Below are positions 36,140 through 49,434 of a stretch of 64,000 bases of DNA, piece by piece. This DNA comes from Sciurus carolinensis. Lineage: Eukaryota; Chordata; Mammalia; Rodentia; Sciuridae. Positions within the stretch are counted from its first letter, which is position 1; each line of letters opens with the position of its first letter. A model generated the notes under the pieces. The model did no database searches. It had not been told where the DNA came from and was given only the letters and a program-made list of their open reading frames with translations. A program made the translations under genes and the position numbers. The stretch spans positions 112,578,643 to 112,642,642 of the forward strand of contig NC_062220.1 of NCBI RefSeq assembly GCF_902686445.1. The letters run 5' to 3'.

Positions 36140-36955
36140 TTTATGTCTTAGACGAGTGGTAAACAGGTTTAGGTACCACATTTACTTTAATCCCTTATAA
36201 GTAGATTCATTTTTATATCTAATTAACCCAAAATATTAGAGTCCTATTAGGATTGTAATTAGTGTTGTGAATTCTGACATATCTGTGATTTTCAGTTCAA
36301 CTACGGTCAAACATCTTTAAGTAATTTTATTAGTAATTTTATAAGAAACAGGTTGTGCAATTTCCCAGGAAGTCTGAAAAAGTGCTCCCACCCAGAATGA
36401 GAAATTGATCTCTGATTTTAATTTACTAATTAACACCATATTTTCCATATTGAATAGAAGTATGCAAGAGATACACTCTCCTAGTAAATTCTAAGTGACT
36501 TCCATTTTCATGAATCAAATCTACTTGATTATGAAGTGATATCTAGGAAACTAACCTATTGTTTCCTTTCATGCGGGTATAGTTATGGGGAGAAAATAGC
36601 ACACACACATCTTCCCTGAGCTGTCTTACTCTGATATCAACTACAGTTAGATTCAAACTTACCCAAAGGGGAGTCTTCAAGACCTGAAACACCAATAAAA
36701 ATGACTTAAGTTTTAGAGTTTAATAAACACCATTTAGAGAAATATGTCACCAACTTCTTCCCATTCCTAGCTCTAGGCTCAGCACACTAAGTTGCAGAAA
36801 AGAGAAATCAGTATGACGCCAGTGTTTCAATGCTTCAAATGATATTTGCTTTCCAATGATCTATATAACACCTAATTGAACTTAAAATCATTAACTGTTC
36901 ATTGGAAATCATGACAGAAATGTTTTGGCCATCCTATGAAGGCACAGTAGATTTA
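36140..36955. other. Intergenic, no gene seen
   Basis: No supported gene or repeat. Confidence 0.5.
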
Positions 36956-37810
36956 AAGCATACACAATAGAACAGCAGCAGAAAGACGGAAGCAGTAGAA
37001 TATGCATTTGCCCTATGAGTCAGAAATTCTGCTCCTGAATATTTACCCAAGAGAAAGAAAAACATATGTCCACACAAAGACTTGCTTGTGCATGTTCGTG
37101 GCAAATTCATTCATGTTGATAAGAACCCAAAATTGTAAACAACCCAGTAGCCAAAACTGTGAATGGATAAACAATGGAATGATATGCAGCAGTTAAAAAA
37201 GGAGTGAACGACAAATTAGAACAAATAAAAAATTAATTAAAAGGAATAAACCATTGATAAACAGAAAACTGTGAACAAATTCCAGTCATTAAGCTGACTA
37301 AGCAAATAGAAATCCAGGCACAAAATATTTCAGACTGGATGATTTCTTTTGAAATTTTAGAAAATGTAAACTATTCTATTCTGTTCAAGTACATGAAGTA
37401 GATCAGTAGTTGTGTGGGGCCAAGGGCAGAGAGGGGGATCTTCAAAGGAGCATGGAAACCTCTTGGGTGATTATAATGCCTTAGACCTTGACTGTGGAGG
37501 TGATCTCAGGCATTCACATATCAAACTAAACCGATTTGTCCACTCTAAATAGATGCCAACTATACCTTGGGACTGGGGTGTAACTCTAATAAATAAACAA
37601 ACTGTACTTTAAGTTGTTTTTATTAAATTGGAAAAAAGACTTAAAACATACCTCACAAATGGTCAATAAGTACATGAACAAAGAACAACATCATTAGACC
37701 AAAAGGAAATGCAAATTTCAACAATATAAAAACCATTTAATGTTCGAATTTATTGCATATAAACGCAATAAGAGTACAGATCTTAGAATAGAAATAAGAT
37801 TTATTTCTAA

Positions 37811-38044
37811 GCCAGGAGTGTTGGCGCAAGCCTGTAATTCCAGCAACTCAGGAGGCCGAGGTGGAATGATCGCAAGTTCAAGGTCAGTCTCAGCAATTTA
37901 GCAAGGCCCTAAACAAATTAGCAAAACCCTGTCTCAAAATAAAAAAGCAATTGAAAGGGCTGGGGTTAGCTCAGTGGTAAATTACCCATGGTTTAGTCCC
38001 CGATATCAAAATAAAAGATAAAACAAAATGATAAATTAAATTGA
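37811..38044 (+). mobile_element. B1-dID type SINE with 12-bp duplication
   Basis: 'gcaagcctgtaattccagca' and 'gggctggggttagctcagt'. ATTTATTTCTAA flanks it exactly at 37799-37810 and 38045-38056. Confidence 0.95.
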
Positions 38045-38164
38045 ATTTATTTCTAAATCGTAAGCAAGACACTCAAGTGTAAAATCAGTTCCATGAGTTC
38101 ATTCAGAATTGTTTGGAAACACTCTAAATGTCCTTCAATAGGGAACTAAGTAAATTTGAATGTG

Positions 38165-38193
38165 TACACACACACACACACACACACACACAC
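38165..38193. repeat. (CA)n microsatellite
   Basis: A pure AC dinucleotide run of about 14 units. Confidence 0.95.
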
Positions 38194-38414
38194 TGTACCA
38201 GGCAAAAAAAAGAGTGAGGAGCTCTTAGGTACTGATATGGAGTGAACACCAGGAAAGATTGTTTTAAGTGCAGAAACAACATTGTGTATGGAAATTGTCT
38301 CTTAAAGGACAGGAGGAGTGATTCAGCTTGGGAACAAAATGGAAGTTTTCCACTGTACACCTTTTAAAAACTATTTAATTTTGAACCACATTAATTTATT
38401 AAGTATTAAATTTT

Positions 38415-40885
38415 AAAATTTAAATAAGTAAATAAGAAAGAAAGTAGACACAAGGAAAGCTGGTGCCTTTTCTCCAAGATTCATTCAAGTCTCACTTTAT
38501 TCCAGAACAAGTCTCAGCAAGTGATGGCCTCCCAGCCCACTGCCCACCCTTCTCCTTCTTGGCTCCTTTGGATGTTTTGCTTGACACCCCTCTATTCTTG
38601 CCCAGCCTGTCACTACTTTTGTTACCTTGTGCAGTTACCCCAGGGGAAAGTATTGCCCCTCCATCCTCCTTCCAGAACACCTTTCAGATCCCTGCCTTGG
38701 GGTCTGTGTATGAAATATATGGAAACAAGAACCCATAACAGGGAAGGCATTTTTTCTGACTGTGGAGATTTAACATTATAAAGAGGTAGAGAAAATACTT
38801 TAAAGCTACCAATGCTTCTTCTTAAATATTCCTGTAAATTTAAAAAAATTCCAACTAAAACCCCACTCCAATCAGACTCCTTACTCCATAACTCCAGCGA
38901 AACTTTTTCCTGATAAGGACAACCAGTGACATTCCATTGCCAAAGTCGCCTGACTTATCTGCAACTTTTGATGCGGAGAATTCATGCCTCCTTTTGAAGC
39001 CCACTCTTCCACTTGCCTCCAGGACAGGAGGATTTGTGCCTCTATGTTTCCAGGCTGTCACCAGCAGTCTTTCACACAGTCGGTCGGATAGGTGCTGAGC
39101 CCTGTGGTAACGATTTGTGGATGGAGTCAGAGAGCAGTGTCAAACACATAGAAGTCGCTCAACAGGGTGCATGCATGCAAGGGTGAGACTGAGGCATTTT
39201 CTATGCAGACTACACCCCTTCATGTTGAACTGAAATTAGCTGAAGATGATCTTCAACTTGCTTTTTTCTCTAAACCCAAACAATGAGGTGGAGGCCTATT
39301 TTCCAGAGTTCCCTGTCTCACAGCTGGTGCGTGGAAACAAACCAATAAGCATTCACAGCTCACTTAGGTGGTGCCCAGAAGAGCACCCAGATTATTGCTG
39401 GGGAAAAAAATAAATAAAAATAAAAAGGACCTGATGTATTCTGTGTGTAAGCTGAGTGGGGAAGAAAGACAGAGTCCCCTGGGATTGCTTTTGGGTTAAT
39501 TGTAAAGCCTCTGCTTTAGGATTGGACAACATTTCCAAGCCAGAATCCTAGGCCCTGGGATCAGGGAAAAAGACCATCAGGTCATTGGAGATTCTAGAAT
39601 TCCTCATGAAACTGGACATCTGCATGTTCCAGAACACAGCTTCTTGCTGTTCTTTGTACCTTGGGGCAGCCTTAGGTTTACTGGAAGATACAGTCCTGAT
39701 CAGGATTTGTCGAAACTCTATACATCACAAAATTTATCTTAATGTTGATGGAGAATTTGGAGTCAGTGGGACTTGAAGGTCAGATAATGATCCCACCCCA
39801 GTCAAAACACTGCCATCCTCCCTATCAGATGACCCTCAGTGTGGGACCCTCTGGGGATCAGAATCAGGCAGTATATGAGGGCTTGCAGCTCAGGGGAGTT
39901 TGTCTTTTCTGGAGGACATGGGCCCTCTTCAAGGTAAGTCTAGCCCAGGTCACAGTAACACCACTTCAGATAGACTGTGGAGTTGGGTACGCAGGTTACT
40001 ATACGGTACTTCTCCAAAGACTTCCTGGGGCCTACAACAAATACCAGGTCTGCCCCTTCACACTTCCTGGGAAACCAGCAATATTTGGTGTCCGAGAAGG
40101 ACATGAGAGCTCAAGGATGGCATTTTCCCAGTAAACTAGTGAGGCCCATGCAGTCAGAGCAGGAGCCCCAGCGACAGCTAAAGGAAGCTGGGCCAGGGCT
40201 AAGGTGAGGCCAGCGGGCAACAATGCCCAGGTCCCTCTGCTGGAGGGAAGCCCACACCCAGAGCAGGCTGACCAGTGCACTCCTTGCTCAATCTGTGGAA
40301 AACCTACAGCACAAAAGGAGGGAAGGAAAAGGAGAGAAGGTCCATCTCAGTGTTTGGCTAAGGATACAGTGATTGTCTGCATGAGGTTCATTCCCTGCTG
40401 CCGGATGAAAGAGAACCTCCAGTCAGTTTCCCAGGAAATTTACATGACCTTTCTCTTTTGTGACAGGTGCTGAACAAAAGACAGCACAGAAAAATCAAAC
40501 TGATGGTTTGAAAAATAACCTTGAGAAACATCTGCAAATCTCAGAAAAGTTAAGGGGGAAAATCCAATATTCCCCTCTGGTATCCTGCTAAAATCAGAGA
40601 AAATTCAACTCTTCTGACTGGTCCTGATTCCCATTTCTCATTTAAAAATGAAAGATTTAAAAGAAAAAATGTTTCTCAGGAAAAAAAAAAAAAAAAAAAG
40701 TGGGGGAGGGAGGGAACATTAAAACAAATCAATTAGAAACAAATCTTCACTAGCAAAATTACAATCCAAGAGTTCAAGCAATTAACTCTGGTCAGATCCG
40801 AAATAACTGACTCTCCAAGCTTGGCTTCCCAAGAAACAGGTTGAAAATACAGGACCAGCTCTCTTGTCAAGAGTCTCAGATTAAA
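38415..40885. other. Intergenic, no gene supported
   Basis: A moderately GC-rich stretch with several overlapping 60-130-codon frames on both strands (largest plus frame 39742-40134). None has a recognised domain or shows splice-site support. An A-run lies at 40681-40699. Confidence 0.45.
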
Positions 40886-41112
40886 CTCTCTGATTGAGGG
40901 AGTGAAGGGAGGGTAGAGGGCATGGGAGTAGGAATGACAGTAGAATGGATTGGACATTATTACCCTACGTGCATATATGATTACACAGCCAGTGTAACTC
41001 TACCTCATGTACAACCAGAAGAATGAGAAGTTTTGCCCCCTTTATGTATGTGTCAAAATGCAGTCTACCATCATGTATAACTAATCAGAAAGAATAAATT
41101 TTTCTGAAAAAT
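40885..41112 (+). mobile_element. L1 3' UTR fragment
   Basis: 'gggagtgaagggagggtaga', 'acattattaccctacgtgc', 'catgtacaaccagaagaatg' and 'cagtctaccatcatgtataa' form a squirrel-type L1 3' UTR, severely 5'-truncated. Confidence 0.75.
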
Positions 41113-41114
41113 CT

Positions 41115-41905
41115 CTGAAATATCAAAAACCCAGTTATTAGGGGGTAAATGTTGGAGGGCAGGAGGACTTAGGGTTTGCCTGGGGCATCTGCCTTTAGTT
41201 ATGGTAAAGCCTCCAGAGCACTAACCAATCTTTCCCTTACGCATCTCTGTTGAGACCTCAAAAGTACTCCTGCCAGGACACAGGGAACATTGACCTCCAC
41301 ACCTGCTCTGAAATCCCAGGATCAGTGTGGAATCAACAGATGTCCCCACCTCAACCCCCATGTAAAAGGAAGCAGAATTCAAAGCCATCTCTAAAGGAAA
41401 GCAATCGGGAGCCATTGTGCTGAGATGCTGGCCGTGCAAGCACCCTCCAGCAGCGTGTGCCAGTTCCTTGCAAACGTGGCAAGGACCCTATTAGTGTGTC
41501 CATCTGCAGAAGGCGTGAACACAGACTGTGGATGCCAGCCCGCATTTGGACGTTCATTGCCCTTTTTTTCCTCTTGCAGCTGCTACAACAAATAGCAGTT
41601 CTTTTGAAGGCAAGGAACAGTGTGGTTCTCAAAGTTCATAATTAGAAATCTCAGGGAAAAAATCATTGTTGCTAAGTTGTGCCATTGGGAAACTGAAGGG
41701 TTCTTTAAAAAAATAATAATAATGACTAATTCTATGTTTCCATTGTTCATGTGACCATGAAGATTAATTGAAGGATAAATCTAATGGGCTGGACTCCACA
41801 GGGTTTTATTGCCCTATTTGCATAAAGGAAACTGCTTAGAAAATCTCCAGGAAAATGAAAAAATGTTAAGTAGGCAACACTTAAACTCCAAAACCACAGC
41901 TGCCC
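41115..41905. other. Intergenic, no gene seen
   Basis: Short frames on both strands at 41220-41645 overlap each other and lack motifs. Confidence 0.5.
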
Positions 41906-41910
41906 ACAAT

Positions 41911-42132
41911 AGTTTCGTCAAGTGCCTACTATGTGCTAGGTGCTTTCTCTGCATTATTTTGAGTTATAACAATCCCACCTGACAGATGTTTATGCTAATT
42001 TACACAGGAGAAAACTAAAGCTTTTGGTTGGAGAGATTGAAAAAATTATGCATGCTCAAAGTCACATTTAGTTAACAGCAAATGGTCCTGACATTTTTAG
42101 ATCCTCGTTCATTTGGTTATGCCACCTCTTCC
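41911..42132 (-). repeat. MIR
   Basis: 'agtgcctactatgtgctagg', 'cacaggagaaaactaaagc' and 'gctcaaagtcacatttagtt' follow reverse MIR order. Confidence 0.65.
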
Positions 42133-42134
42133 TG

Positions 42135-43120
42135 TTTCTCTCATGCTCCCTCTACACATACATATAATGAGTGTGTGTCACATATACATAATATAAAAAT
42201 GTATCTATTATAAATATAAATACGTATGCTTGTAGTAATATAATCATGTATGCATTATATAAATATAATAAGAATGTTCAAATTCTTAAATATTAGGCAT
42301 AAAATAAGTAAAGTTTATATAAAATCCACAAATATTTAACAAGGGCTTGAATAACTTCTTGTATAAATGAAGTTACATTGGGATATAACTGAGTAATAAT
42401 TGCCCTAATGAAGGGGTATTTCCCCCTTACTCTGCATGCTCATCATGTGGATGGCATCTGCATGTACAGCCAAAGGGTCTGTTCCCTGTCATCTCTTCAC
42501 TCTGGGCCTAAGCTGAGGAGGAGGTTACTGGGCAACAAGACAAAGGGAGAAATGACCTGAGGAGTGGCCTGGTCTTGTGGCCTTTGCCCAGAAGTGACAG
42601 GTTGTACAAGTCCAAGGTCATCAGTGAAAATTATAAATTGAATATCTTGGGTATTTTATCATTGTAATAGGTGACTACACAGAGTCATTCTATCACTTAT
42701 TATGGGTCATAGAAAATTGAGCAAGACAAAACTTGCTGATAAGTCAAATAAGTATTGCTATTTAGTCCAACACTCCCTCCTCAATAGCCATCTCCTATCC
42801 CCAATTTCCTCCAAAGCCAGCTTACACTCAGTTATGGTACATGATCATTGTTCAGGTGCCATAAAATTAGAGCCAGGTTCTTCTTTCTCTATCCTACAAC
42901 AGTAAAGCATTTGCTCTGGGTTACAATCTCCAGAATGTTTCTAGCAACCACTATCCTTGAAACAAGTAGTAACATTTTGCACAAAATTATTTAAGTTGTT
43001 TGGTTGTAAAATCTTTGCTAAGGGGAAATTATCAGGTAGAAACTTTCTATGAGATTTCTGTTCAAAGGAATTAACAACTTCTCAATAGTTCTAAAAAAAT
43101 AGCATGCAAAGATATAACCA
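42135..43120. other. Intergenic, no gene seen
   Basis: An AT-rich patch at 42160-42340 with 'atataaatataata' words, then apparently unique sequence. Confidence 0.5.
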
Positions 43121-44837
43121 TTTTGTTCATTGTTAATTAATAAACTATATTTTAGGTTCACAGAAAAATTGTACAGAAAGTACAGAGTTCCCATATAACT
43201 AACTCTCTATGCCACACATTTGTAGACTCCTTCATTGTTGACACCAGAGTGGTACACTGGCTACAATGGATGAATCTACATTGACATATTGGTATCACCC
43301 AAAGTCTGAGGTTTATATGAGCGTTTATTCTTGGAGTTGAATATTCTATGGATTTAGACACATATAAAATGGCATGAATCCACCATTATAGTACAAAGCA
43401 AAAAAGAGTTTCATGACCCTAAAAATCCTCTGTGTTCCACTAATTCATTGCTTCCTTCTCCCTAACCCCTGGAAACTATTGAAATTTTTACTATCTTCAT
43501 AGTTTTTCATTCTCCAGAATGTCACGTAGTTGGAATGATAAAGTATATAGCCATTTTAGATTGGCTTATTTCATTGGTAATATGCACTTAAGTTTTCTCC
43601 ATGTCTTTTCAAGATTTCATGTCTCATGGCTTTGGGGCATGTAATAATATTTGATTGTCTACATGAACCATAATTTACTTATCCACTAATCTATAGGCCA
43701 TCCAAGTTGCATCCAATTTTGGCTATTATAAATGAACTGCTATAGAGACCCATGTGCAAATTTGTGTGTAGACATAAGTTTTTAATTCATTTGGGTAAAC
43801 ACTAAGGCACACAACTGGTGGGTCATATGTTAAGAATATACATATTTAATAAGTAATTGCCAAACTGCCTTCCCAATGGCATTTTACATTCCCACAAACA
43901 ATGAATGAGAGTTGCTCTTGCTCCACATTCTCACCAACATTTGATGTTGTCAGTGCTTTGGATTCTGGCCATTTTACTATGTATGTGGTGGCATCTTGTT
44001 CTGATTTGCAAATTTCTAGTGAAATATAATGTTGGAGATTTTTCACATGGTTATTTGCCATCTGTATAGCTTCTTTGGTATTTTTGCCCATTTTTAAAGC
44101 AGGTTTTTTTTTTCTTGCTGTTAACATTTAAAAGTTTATGGATAACAGTTCTTTGTCAGCTGTCTTATGCAAATATATTGTCCTAGTTTGTGGCTTTTCT
44201 TGTCATATTTTTGACACTGTTCTTCCCAGAGCAGACATTTTTAATTTTAATGAAGTCCAAATATCAATTTTTCTTTCAAGGATATTAACTTTGCTATTGT
44301 ATATGTAATCTTCTCCATACCTATGGTCATCTACGTTTTCTCCTGTATCATCTTTGGGGAATTTCACAGTTTTGCCTTTTACATTTTGATCTATGTTCTA
44401 TTTTAAGTTAAAATTAGTGAAAAGTATTTGTTTCTACATTCTTCTTTTTTCCTGCATGCAGATGTCTAACTGTTTCAACAACATTATCAATAAAACTATG
44501 TTTATTCCATGGTATTGCTCTTGCTCCTTTGTCAAAAATTTGTTGTGAGTCTGTGTGGATCTATTTTGTGAATTTCTAATCCACTTTATTGTGACATTTG
44601 CATATCATCTATTATTTTACCAATACCACACTGTGCTGATAATTATACTTTTATATAGATATTGAATGAAATCAGGTAGTGCCAGTCCTCTAACTTTGTT
44701 CTTTTTGTTCTTTCCCTTCAATATTGTATTAGTTGTTCTGGGCCTTTTGCATCCTCATATAAACTTTTGAATTGTTTTGCTGATATCCACAAAATAACTT
44801 GCTAGAATTTTGATTTGGACTGTATTTTGCATCTCCC

Positions 44838-44839
<2 letters not shown>

Positions 44840-44877
<38 letters not shown>
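44840..44877. repeat. (GT)n microsatellite
   Basis: A pure run of about 18 TG units directly before a SINE. Confidence 0.95.
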
Positions 44878-44878
<1 letters not shown>

Positions 44879-44879
44879 G

Positions 44880-44965
44880 TTGTTGTTCCATGTGGTACTG
44901 GAATTTTACCCAGGGTCTAGCACATGCTGAGCAAGCACTCTACCACTGAGCTACAACCCCAGATC
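44880..44965 (-). mobile_element. ID-type SINE
   Basis: 'catgtggtactggaatttta' and 'ctaccactgagctacaaccc'. The usual poly(T) position holds the GT microsatellite, so the tail probably turned into it. Confidence 0.85.
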
Positions 44966-45599
44966 AAGTTAGGAAGAACTGACATTCTTGACAATACTGA
45001 ATCTTTGAATCATTAACCTGGAATGTTTCTCCATCTATTTAGTACCTCTTTGATATCTTTCATCATTTTTATATGTACATATCTTGCACATATTTTGTTA
45101 GATTCACACCAATATATTTAATAGCAATGTGTTTTTAACTTCAAATTTCATATGCTCTTTACTGGTATGTAGGGAAATGATTGATTTCTGTATGTTAACC
45201 TTGTATCCTGAACCTTGCTATAATTGCTTCTTAGTTAAAGGAATGTGTTGATACTTATGCACAAATATATTAAGGATTGCTGTTATCTTGTAGTGTTGAC
45301 CTCCTTTTCATTGTGTAATGCCATTCTTATCCCTGATCACTTTTCTTGCTCAGAAATCTGCTGTGTCTGAAATTAGCATAGCTATTCCTGCTCTCCTTTT
45401 ATTAATGTTGGTATGGTAATTCTTTTTCCATCTCTTTACTTTTAATGTATATGTGTCTTGTATCAAAAGTGGGTTTCTTAGAGACAACATATAGTTGAGT
45501 CTTATTTTCAAATATCATCTAACAAGCTCTTATCTTTTAACTGGTATCTGTCTTAACTCTCTTCACTGGTATTAAAAAATATCCCCTTCCAAACTCATT

Positions 45600-47887
45600 C
45601 TATGAGACTAGTATCACCCTGATACCAAAACCAGACAAAGACACATCAAGAAAAGAAAACTTTAGGCCAATATCTTTGATGAATGTAGATGCAAAAATCT
45701 TCAATAAAATTCTGGCAACTTGTATACAAAAACACATTAAAAAGATAGTGCACATGATCAACGGGGGTTCATCCCAGTGATGTAGGGTTGGTTCAACATC
45801 TGGAAATCAATAAACATAATTCATCATATCAATAGACTTAAAAACAAGAATCATATGATCATCTTAATAGATGCAGAAAAAGCTTTTGACAAACTACAGC
45901 ACCCCTTCATGTTCAAAACACTAGAAAAACTAAGGATAGTAGGAATATATCTCAACATCATAAAAGTCATATATGCTAAACCCAAGGCCAACATAATTCT
46001 AAATGGAGAATAATTGGAAGCATTCCCTCTAAAAACTGGAACAAGACAAGGATGCCCTCTTTCACCACTTTTATTCAACATTGTCCTTGAAACTCTATCC
46101 AGAGCAATTAGACAGAAGAAAGAAATTAAATGTGTACAAATAGGTAAAGAAGAACTCAAACTATCACTATTTCTGATGATATGATTCTTTATTTGGAAGA
46201 TCCAAAAAATCCCACCAGAAAACTTCTAGAACTAATAAATGAATTCAGCAAAGTAGCAGGATAAAAAATCAACACTCATAAATCTAATGCATATCTATTC
46301 ATAAGTGATGAATCCTCTGAAAGAGAAATTAGGAAAATAAACCCATTCACAATAGCCTCAAAACAAATAAAATACTTGGGAATTAATCTAACAAACGAGG
46401 TGAAAGACCTCTACAATGAATACTACAGAACACTAAAGAAAGAAATTGAAAAAGACCTTAGAAGATGGAAAGACTTCCCATACTCCTGGGTAAGCAGAAT
46501 TAATATTATCAAAATTACCATACTACCAAACGCATTACACAAATTTAATGCAATTCTTATTAAAATCCCAATGATTTTCTTCATAGAACTAGAAAAAGCA
46601 ATCATGGGATTCATTTGGAAAAATAAGGGAGCCAGAATAGCCAAAGCAATCCTTAGTAAGAAAAGTGAAGCATGAGGCATCACAATACCAGACCTCAAAC
46701 TATACTACAGAGCTACAGTAATAAAAATAGCATGGTATTGGCACCAAAATAGACATGTAGACCAAGAGTACAGAATAGAAGACACAGAGAGAAATCCACA
46801 TAGATATAGGTATTTCACACTAGACAAAGTTGCCAAAAACATTCACTGTAGAAAAGATAGCTTATTCAAAAATGGTGCTGGGAAAAATGAAAGCCACATG
46901 TAACAAAATGAAATTAAACCCATATCTCACCCTGCACAAAACTCAACTCACTGTGGATTAGAGACTTAGGCACAAGAGGAGACCCTGTGACTACTAGAAA
47001 AAAAAGTAGGCCCAAATCTTCACAATGTTGGCCTAGGACCTGATTCCCATAACAGGACCCCTAAAGTGCAAGAAGTTAAATCAAGATTCAATAAATGGGA
47101 TAAACTCAAACTAAAAAGTTTTTTCTCAGGGAAGGATACAATCAATAATGTGAAGAGAGAGCCAACAGATTGGGAGAAAATCTTTACCACATGCACCTCA
47201 GATAAAGCATTAATCTCTAGGATACATAAAGAACTCAAAAAACTTAACACCAAATAAATAAATAAATAAATAAATGGGTTAAGGAACTGAACAGACACTT
47301 CACAGAAGAAGATATACAATTGATCAACAAATATATGAAAAAATGTTCATCATCTCTAGCAATTAGAGAAATGCAAATCAAAACTACTCTTAAGATTTCA
47401 TCTCACTCCAATCAGAATGGCAATTATGAAGAATAAAAGCAACAAATGTTGGCGAGAATGTGGGGAAAATGGTATACTCATACGTTGCTGGTGGGACTGC
47501 AAATTGTTGCAACCATTATGGAAAGCAGTATGGAGATTCCTCAGAAAACATGGAATGGAACCACCATTTGATCCAGTTATCTATCCCACCCCTCCATTTG
47601 TATCCAAAGGACTTAAATCAACATACTACAGTGACACAGTCACATCAATGTTTATAGCATCTCAGTTCAAAATAGGTAAACTACTGAAACAATCTAGATG
47701 CCCTTCAACAGGTAAATGGATAAAGAAAATGTGGTATAAATATAAATATATATACACACACATATACACAATGGAATATTACTCAGTTATAAAGAAGAAT
47801 GACATTCTGGCATTTGCTGGTAAAAGAATGGAGTTAGAGAATATCATGCTAAGTGAAATAAGCCAAACCCAAAAAACTAAAGGCTGA
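45600..47887 (+). pseudogene. L1 ORF2, C-terminal two thirds, broken
   Basis: The reverse transcriptase and C-terminal parts are visible. 46376-46675 carries GINLTNEVKDLYNEYYRTLK and INIIKITILPNALHKFNAIL. 47417-47887 carries the C-terminal region with KCWRECGENGILIRCWWDC and ends EYYSVIKKNDILAFAGKRM ... KTKG before TGA. The frame is interrupted several times (for example near 46164 and 46265). It is not functional. Confidence 0.85.
47250..47276. repeat. (AAAT)n run
   Basis: About six AAAT units inside L1 ORF2, a local expansion. Confidence 0.9.
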
Positions 47888-48204
47888 ATGTTTTCTCTGA
47901 CATGGGTAATGTGAAGGTAATTCACAATAAGGGGCAATAGGGATAGGGAAGAATAGACTTACTTTATATTAGGTAGAGGGAGTGAAGGGAGAGGAAGAGG
48001 TATGTGGAAAGGAAAGATAGAGTGAAACAGACATTATTACTTCACGCACGTTTGACTGCATGACAGATGCAATCCTGCAATATGTATAATCAGAAAAATG
48101 AGAGGTTACGCTCCATTTATGTATGATCTATCAAAATGTATAAATGCATTCTACTGTCATGTACAACTACTTAGAACAAGTAAAATTTAAAAATTTTTAA
48201 AAAT

Positions 48205-48731
48205 ACCCATGAAGTAGGTAACTTACAAACCACATAAATTTGTTTCTCACAGTTCTGGTGGCTGGAAAACCCAAGATCAAGACATTGGCTGGGCACAATA
48301 GCTCGCGCCTGTAATCCCTACAGCTCAGAGGCTGAGACAGGAGGATTGTGAGTTCAGAGTCAGCCTCAGCAACTCGGTGAGACTCTGTCAACAAATAAAA
48401 CATTTTTTAAAAGGACTGGGGATGTGGTTCAGTGCTTAAACTCCCCCAGGTCCAAAAGGAAAAAAAAAAAAAAATCAAGACATTGGCAGATTTGGTGTCT
48501 GGTAGAGACATGTTTCCTCAGACCTGGCTGTCTTCTCACTATAACCTCACAGTGTGGAATGGGCAAGGCAACTCTCTGGGGTTTATTGTAAGGGTACTAA
48601 TGGCATCATGAGGGCTCCAGCCTCATGATATAATTACCCCCCAAGGGCCCTTTCTCCTATCACTATCACCTTTAGGGTTAGGATTCTAACATATGAATCT
48701 GGGGGGTGGGCATAAACATTCAGCACACTTC
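48205..48731 (-). mobile_element. MaLR (MLT1-type) LTR carrying a SINE
   Basis: 'aaatttgtttctcacagttc', 'ggtggctggaaaacccaaga', 'ggctgtcttctcactataac', 'gagggctccagcctcatgat' and 'acatatgaatctggggggtg' are in reverse MLT1 order. About 30 bp of the 3' end is missing where the younger L1 ends. The SINE at 48290-48473 splits it. Confidence 0.75.
48290..48473 (+). mobile_element. B1-dID type SINE with 14-bp duplication
   Basis: 'agctcgcgcctgtaatccct' and 'ggactggggatgtggttcag', followed by poly(A). ATCAAGACATTGGC flanks it exactly at 48276-48289 and 48474-48487. Confidence 0.95.
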
Positions 48732-48845
48732 ACTGTATTTAGACCATTGATGTTTAAGGAAATTATCCATATAATTGAATTAATATCTACCAGATTTGTT
48801 ACTGTTCATTATCTGTAGATCTTGTATTTTGTTCCTATTTTTCTT

Positions 48846-49016
48846 TTCTTTTCTTTTTGATACCAGAGATTGAACCCAGGCAGCCACATTCCTATAGTCT
48901 CACTAAGTTGCTTAGAGCCTCCATAGGTTACTGAAGGAGGGGTCATACTTGGGATCCTCCTGTCTCCGCTTCCTGAGTCACTGGGATTACAAGTGTATGC
49001 CACCACATTTGTCCTG
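48846..49016 (-). mobile_element. B1-dID type SINE
   Basis: 'gataccagagattgaaccca' and 'gagtcactgggattacaagt'. Similar flanks TCCTATTTTTCTT and CCCTACTTTTCTT may be its duplication. Confidence 0.85.
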
Positions 49017-49434
49017 TCCCTACTTTTCTTCCACACTTTTGTGCCTTTTATGGTTTAATTGAGCACTTTTATTTTCTCTCTTTTCTTAGCATATCAATTA
49101 TACTTCTTTGCTTTTTAAAATCAATTTCCCTAGAGGCTGACATATATATTTACAATAAATCCATATCCACTTTCAAATATCCACCATATGGCCTCATAAG
49201 AAGCACTTGTACCTTATAATAACAAAATATTCCCAATTCTTCACTCTGTCCCTTGTATCATTGCTGTTATTCATTTCACTTACATATAAGCGTGTGTACA
49301 TTCATATATATGTATTTGTTTGAATACACTTGCTATTATTTTGAAAAAACATATTGGGTCAATTAATTGTCAGAAAAATAAGTTTTTATTTTACTTTCAT
49401 CCTCTGCTATTCTTCTCTTCTTGCTTTCTTTACT

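Larger units (their letters stand above)
36960..38410 (+). repeat. Old L1 3' fragments
   Basis: 'gagtcagaaattctgctcct', 'gtggcaaattcattcatgtt', 'gaatggataaacaatggaat', 'attcacatatcaaactaaac' and, after the SINE, 'gggaactaagtaaatttg' are plus-strand ancient L1 words. A SINE at 37811-38044 and a CA run at 38165-38193 interrupt it. It may be two elements. Confidence 0.55.
43125..45565 (-). mobile_element. Old L1 (3' part), first half of a split element
   Basis: Reverse L1 ORF2 words run in order: 'ggttcacagaaaaattgtac', 'gaatctacattgacatattg', 'gtcacgtagttggaatgat', 'gaatgagagttgctcttgct', then reverse transcriptase and endonuclease regions up to 45565. An ID SINE and GT run lie within. The 5' continuation appears at 48735-50400 beyond later insertions. 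Confidence 0.7.
45575..48205 (+). mobile_element. Younger L1, 5'-truncated
   Basis: The element starts inside the ORF2 reverse transcriptase domain and runs to the 3' UTR and A-rich tail. The 3' UTR block 'aatgcattctactgtcatgt' matches (in reverse) the L1 end at 27586, so both belong to one 3' UTR subfamily. No clean duplication was found. Confidence 0.85.

Noticed and set aside
39742..40134. 130-codon plus-strand ORF
   Set aside because: No domain, no splice or promoter support, and competing frames on both strands in a moderately GC-rich stretch.
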